The notes beneath the pieces are model-generated. The model was given only the letters and a program-made list of their open reading frames with translations, did no database searches and had not been told where the DNA came from. Shown piece after piece: positions 62,127-64,000 of a stretch of DNA of 64,000 nucleotides. The stretch comes from VBDM01 sp964430565 (GTDB lineage Bacteria > Pseudomonadota > Gammaproteobacteria > Burkholderiales > SG8-39). Numbering within the stretch: position 1 is the stretch's first letter; each line of letters starts with the position of its first letter. The position numbers were made by a program, and so were the translations under genes. The stretch is taken from contig CAYSFD010000044.1 of NCBI GenBank assembly GCA_964430565.1, positions 62,001 through 126,000 on the forward strand, written 5' to 3'.

Positions 62127-63412
62127 GTACGCCATCCATAAAGTACCGGGCTCACCGCGACCGGCTGTGGCCGCTGATGATGATGCTCGCCGCGCCGTGG
62201 GTCTGGGCCGCATTTCTGATCCCGTGGTGGGTCAGTCTGGGGGCCGGTCTGCTCGTGCCGCTTGTTGCTTTGGCGACCATCGTGTACGTCTTTCCTTCGC
62301 CTGCCTCGCCGCGCAGGGTGAGCGACAGGGCCGCGCTGTCGAACGATCAGATCGAAAAGATGCGCGGCGCATCCTCCGGATTAGACAATTTGCTCGGACG
62401 CTGGTCTTCGGTCTCGAGCGATGCCCGCGTCAGCCTGGAAGAGGTCCAGCAGCATGTCGATGACGTGGCCGCGCAGACCGAGACTGCGGTGGTCGAAATC
62501 ACCAACAGCTTCATCGGTATTACACGCAAGACGCGCTCCCAGATGGACTTCGCGCTCAGCCTGCTGCAGCAGACCCAAAGCACCGACCCTCAATCAGGCG
62601 AGGCGAAGGAGGATCTATCGCTGCCCCAATACATACGCGCATCCGAGGCTATGCTCGGCGCGCTCACGTCGCATCTGCAGCATTTCTCCGAAGCAGCGCT
62701 CGAATTGGTGAGCCGACAAGAGCGCATACGCGAGCAGGCGCGCCGCATCGACGACCAGCTGGATCAGATGACCTCGATGGCCAAGCAGCTCGGCGTACTG
62801 GCTCTGAACACTTCGACGATCGGGGAAGGCTCAGTCAAACGCGATTTCGTAGGGATGGCCGACAAGGTCAGGGCGCTCAGCCAAACGGCCAACGACCTCA
62901 CGCGCGACGTGCGGCAGTCCCTGGATAAGATCAAGGAAGAGATATCCGAGGCCTACGCCGCGATAAAAAACGTGGCACAGGAAGCGCGCGCTACCGGAGA
63001 GCAGGTCTCGGGGGAGGTGGGCCAGTTGAGCACCGGGATGCTCGACAAGAACCGCCAGGTTGCCGAGATACTCGACCGCATAAACGCCGTAGGTCAGGAA
63101 ATCGAGCGGGACATCAATCAGGTCATCATTTCGATGCAGTTTCAGGACATCACCCGGCAAAAACTGCAGCGTCTTAAAGACCCGGTTGTGAAAGACGTGC
63201 TCGACGCGCTGAATTCTCTGTCTGAAGAGACGCACCTTGCTCATGAGAAGCTGAACGCCCGTAAGAGGGACGCAACCGACGCTGCCAGCGCGGCGCCCTT
63301 CAGGGTCGCCAGAGGCGGTACGACCTCGACTGTGGTCACGCCGGAGGATAAGAAGGCTCCCGCTGAACAAAAGCGGCCGGCCGCACCCGACGACAAGGTA
63401 GAACTGTTCTGA
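62123..63412 (+). CDS. Membrane MCP-like protein with CheZ-like motif
   Basis: 429 residues. Two transmembrane segments at ~15-55 have almost no periplasmic loop. A long helical cytoplasmic region follows, with DFVGMADKVRALSQTANDLT in the place of the MCP signalling core, though degenerate. Near residue 340 is MQFQDITRQKLQRL, which has the D-x-x-x-Q spacing of the CheZ catalytic site (FQDxTxQ). The tail ends DDKVELF, like a CheY-binding peptide. A sensory or phosphatase role toward the adjacent CheY proteins is plausible. Confidence 0.75.
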   Translation: MSTPSIKYRAHRDRLWPLMMMLAAPWVWAAFLIPWWVSLGAGLLVPLVALATIVYVFPSPASPRRVSDRAALSNDQIEKMRGASSGLDNLLGRWSSVSSDARVSLEEVQQHVDDVAAQTETAVVEITNSFIGITRKTRSQMDFALSLLQQTQSTDPQSGEAKEDLSLPQYIRASEAMLGALTSHLQHFSEAALELVSRQERIREQARRIDDQLDQMTSMAKQLGVLALNTSTIGEGSVKRDFVGMADKVRALSQTANDLTRDVRQSLDKIKEEISEAYAAIKNVAQEARATGEQVSGEVGQLSTGMLDKNRQVAEILDRINAVGQEIERDINQVIISMQFQDITRQKLQRLKDPVVKDVLDALNSLSEETHLAHEKLNARKRDATDAASAAPFRVARGGTTSTVVTPEDKKAPAEQKRPAAPDDKVELF

Positions 63413-63425
63413 CTGGAGAATCCAG

Positions 63426-63788
63426 ATGGCTCTGATACTCGCGGTTGATGATTCGGTCACGATGCGGCAGATGGTGACCTTTACCCTGACCAATGCCGGG
63501 CATCAGGTTCTCGAAGCGGAGAGTGGCGACGAGGCGCTCAAACTCGCGAAAAGCAACAAGTTCGATCTCATTATCACCGACGTCAATATGCCGGGGATGA
63601 ACGGCCTTGATCTGGTGCGCGCGCTGCGCGCCCTGCCGGAATGCAAGTTCACTCCGGTTCTCGTGCTCACCACTGAAGCCGGCGCGGAAATGAAGGAGCA
63701 AGGCAAGGCTGCGGGAGCCACGGGCTGGATCGTCAAGCCTTTCAACCCCGAAGTGCTTCTTTCCGTGCTGAAAAAAGTCCTCAATTGA
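63426..63788 (+). CDS. cheY: Chemotaxis response regulator CheY
   Basis: 120 residues, receiver only. ILAVDDSVTMRQMVTFTL, LIITDVNMPGMNGLDLVRAL with the phospho-Asp, VLVLTTE and GATGWIVKPFNPE with the Lys match the CheY group that controls motility or signalling through CheA. GGAGAATCCAG precedes the ATG. The stop lies in a 20-base tandem duplication. Confidence 0.94.
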   Translation: MALILAVDDSVTMRQMVTFTLTNAGHQVLEAESGDEALKLAKSNKFDLIITDVNMPGMNGLDLVRALRALPECKFTPVLVLTTEAGAEMKEQGKAAGATGWIVKPFNPEVLLSVLKKVLN

Positions 63789-63811
63789 GGCAAAAAGTCC
63801 TCAATTGAGGC
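63772..63811 (+). repeat. 20-base tandem duplication at the cheY stop
   Basis: The unit AAAAAGTCCTCAATTGAGGC is present twice in direct succession with no mismatch. It holds the palindrome CCTCAATTGAGG. The cheY stop TGA is in the first unit. Confidence 0.95.
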
Positions 63812-63827
63812 GTAGCTGAGGTTGCAG

Positions 63828-64000
63828 ATGGCGCGAATAATGATTGTCGACGACGTGGCCACGATACGGCAGATCGTCTCATCGGTATTGAAGGACGTGG
63901 GCTACAAGGTGATCGAGGCGGCAAGCGCGGAAGAAGCTCTCGCGCTGGCTGAAGTGAAACGCTCTCACCTCGTCGTAACGGACGTGAACATGCCGGGGAA
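63828..64000 (+). CDS. CheY-like response regulator, N-terminal fragment
   Basis: 57 codons to the window edge. IMIVDDVATIRQIVSSVL supplies the acidic pair and VVTDVNMPG the phospho-Asp. It is cut by the window, so an additional output domain cannot be excluded. It is a second receiver directly after cheY, expected in a chemotaxis or CheA-linked operon continuing to the right. Confidence 0.85.
   Translation, partial: MARIMIVDDVATIRQIVSSVLKDVGYKVIEAASAEEALALAEVKRSHLVVTDVNMPG

Noticed and set aside
61449..62213. 254-codon reverse frame between tRNA-Phe and the MCP-like gene
   Set aside because: It covers a non-coding spacer and the antisense of the STAS gene. Its Cys/Arg-rich sequence has no fold pattern.

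Overview
This is GC-rich bacterial chromosome that reads as a betaproteobacterium. The evidence is a tkt-gap-pgk-pyk-fba-purC-purE-sua5 run, ubiA/ubiD quinone genes, a groESL promoter combining CIRCE with a sigma32-like box, and a CrbS/CrbR-type acetate system with the two-subunit DUF4212/symporter pair. The assignment is inferred from gene content and order; no 16S gene is present. Nearly all of the window is coding. Two tRNA genes are present, Ala-CGC and Phe-GAA.

Layout. 1-6.2 kb: start of rsmE (cut by the edge), a fumarylacetoacetase-family hydrolase, dadA, a fused speD-speE gene overlapping nudC, and a beta-hydroxyacid dehydrogenase. 6.2-21.6 kb: central carbon and purine genes (tkt, gap, pgk, pyk, class I fba, purC, purE, sua5). 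Accessory genes interrupt them: a DGQHR-domain protein, a Tat-signal methyltransferase, an oxidoreductase / DUF993 aldolase-fold / sugar isomerase trio, and a toxin-antitoxin pair. 21.6-22.5 kb: an orphan antitoxin next to the tail of its deleted toxin, a small membrane protein and tRNA-Ala.

22.6-42.6 kb is the most distinctive part: about 20 kb of signalling genes. It holds one very large GAF/PAS histidine kinase with stand-alone and hybrid response regulators, then three giant GAF/PAS-GGDEF-EAL proteins (1390, 1608 and 1188 residues). These share long near-identical blocks, and fragments of a further copy lie between the last two. The locus looks like a paralogue array growing by duplication and module shuffling. 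It should link many sensory inputs to phosphorelay and cyclic-di-GMP output.

42.6-50.6 kb: a KimA-like APC transporter with a TPR partner, then ridA-recG-ubiA-ubiD and an outer-membrane barrel protein. 50.9-53.2 kb: groES-groEL with a compact heat-shock promoter and an array of hairpins downstream. 53.3-59.6 kb: an acetate-sensing and uptake module (small membrane protein, CrbS-like kinase, single-domain receiver, CrbR-like regulator, DUF4212 subunit, symporter). 59.6-64 kb: small envelope proteins, tRNA-Phe, and the start of a chemotaxis cluster (STAS protein, membrane MCP-like protein with a CheZ-like motif, cheY, second cheY cut by the edge).

All functional calls rest on motifs and gene order read by eye. 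No database search was run.
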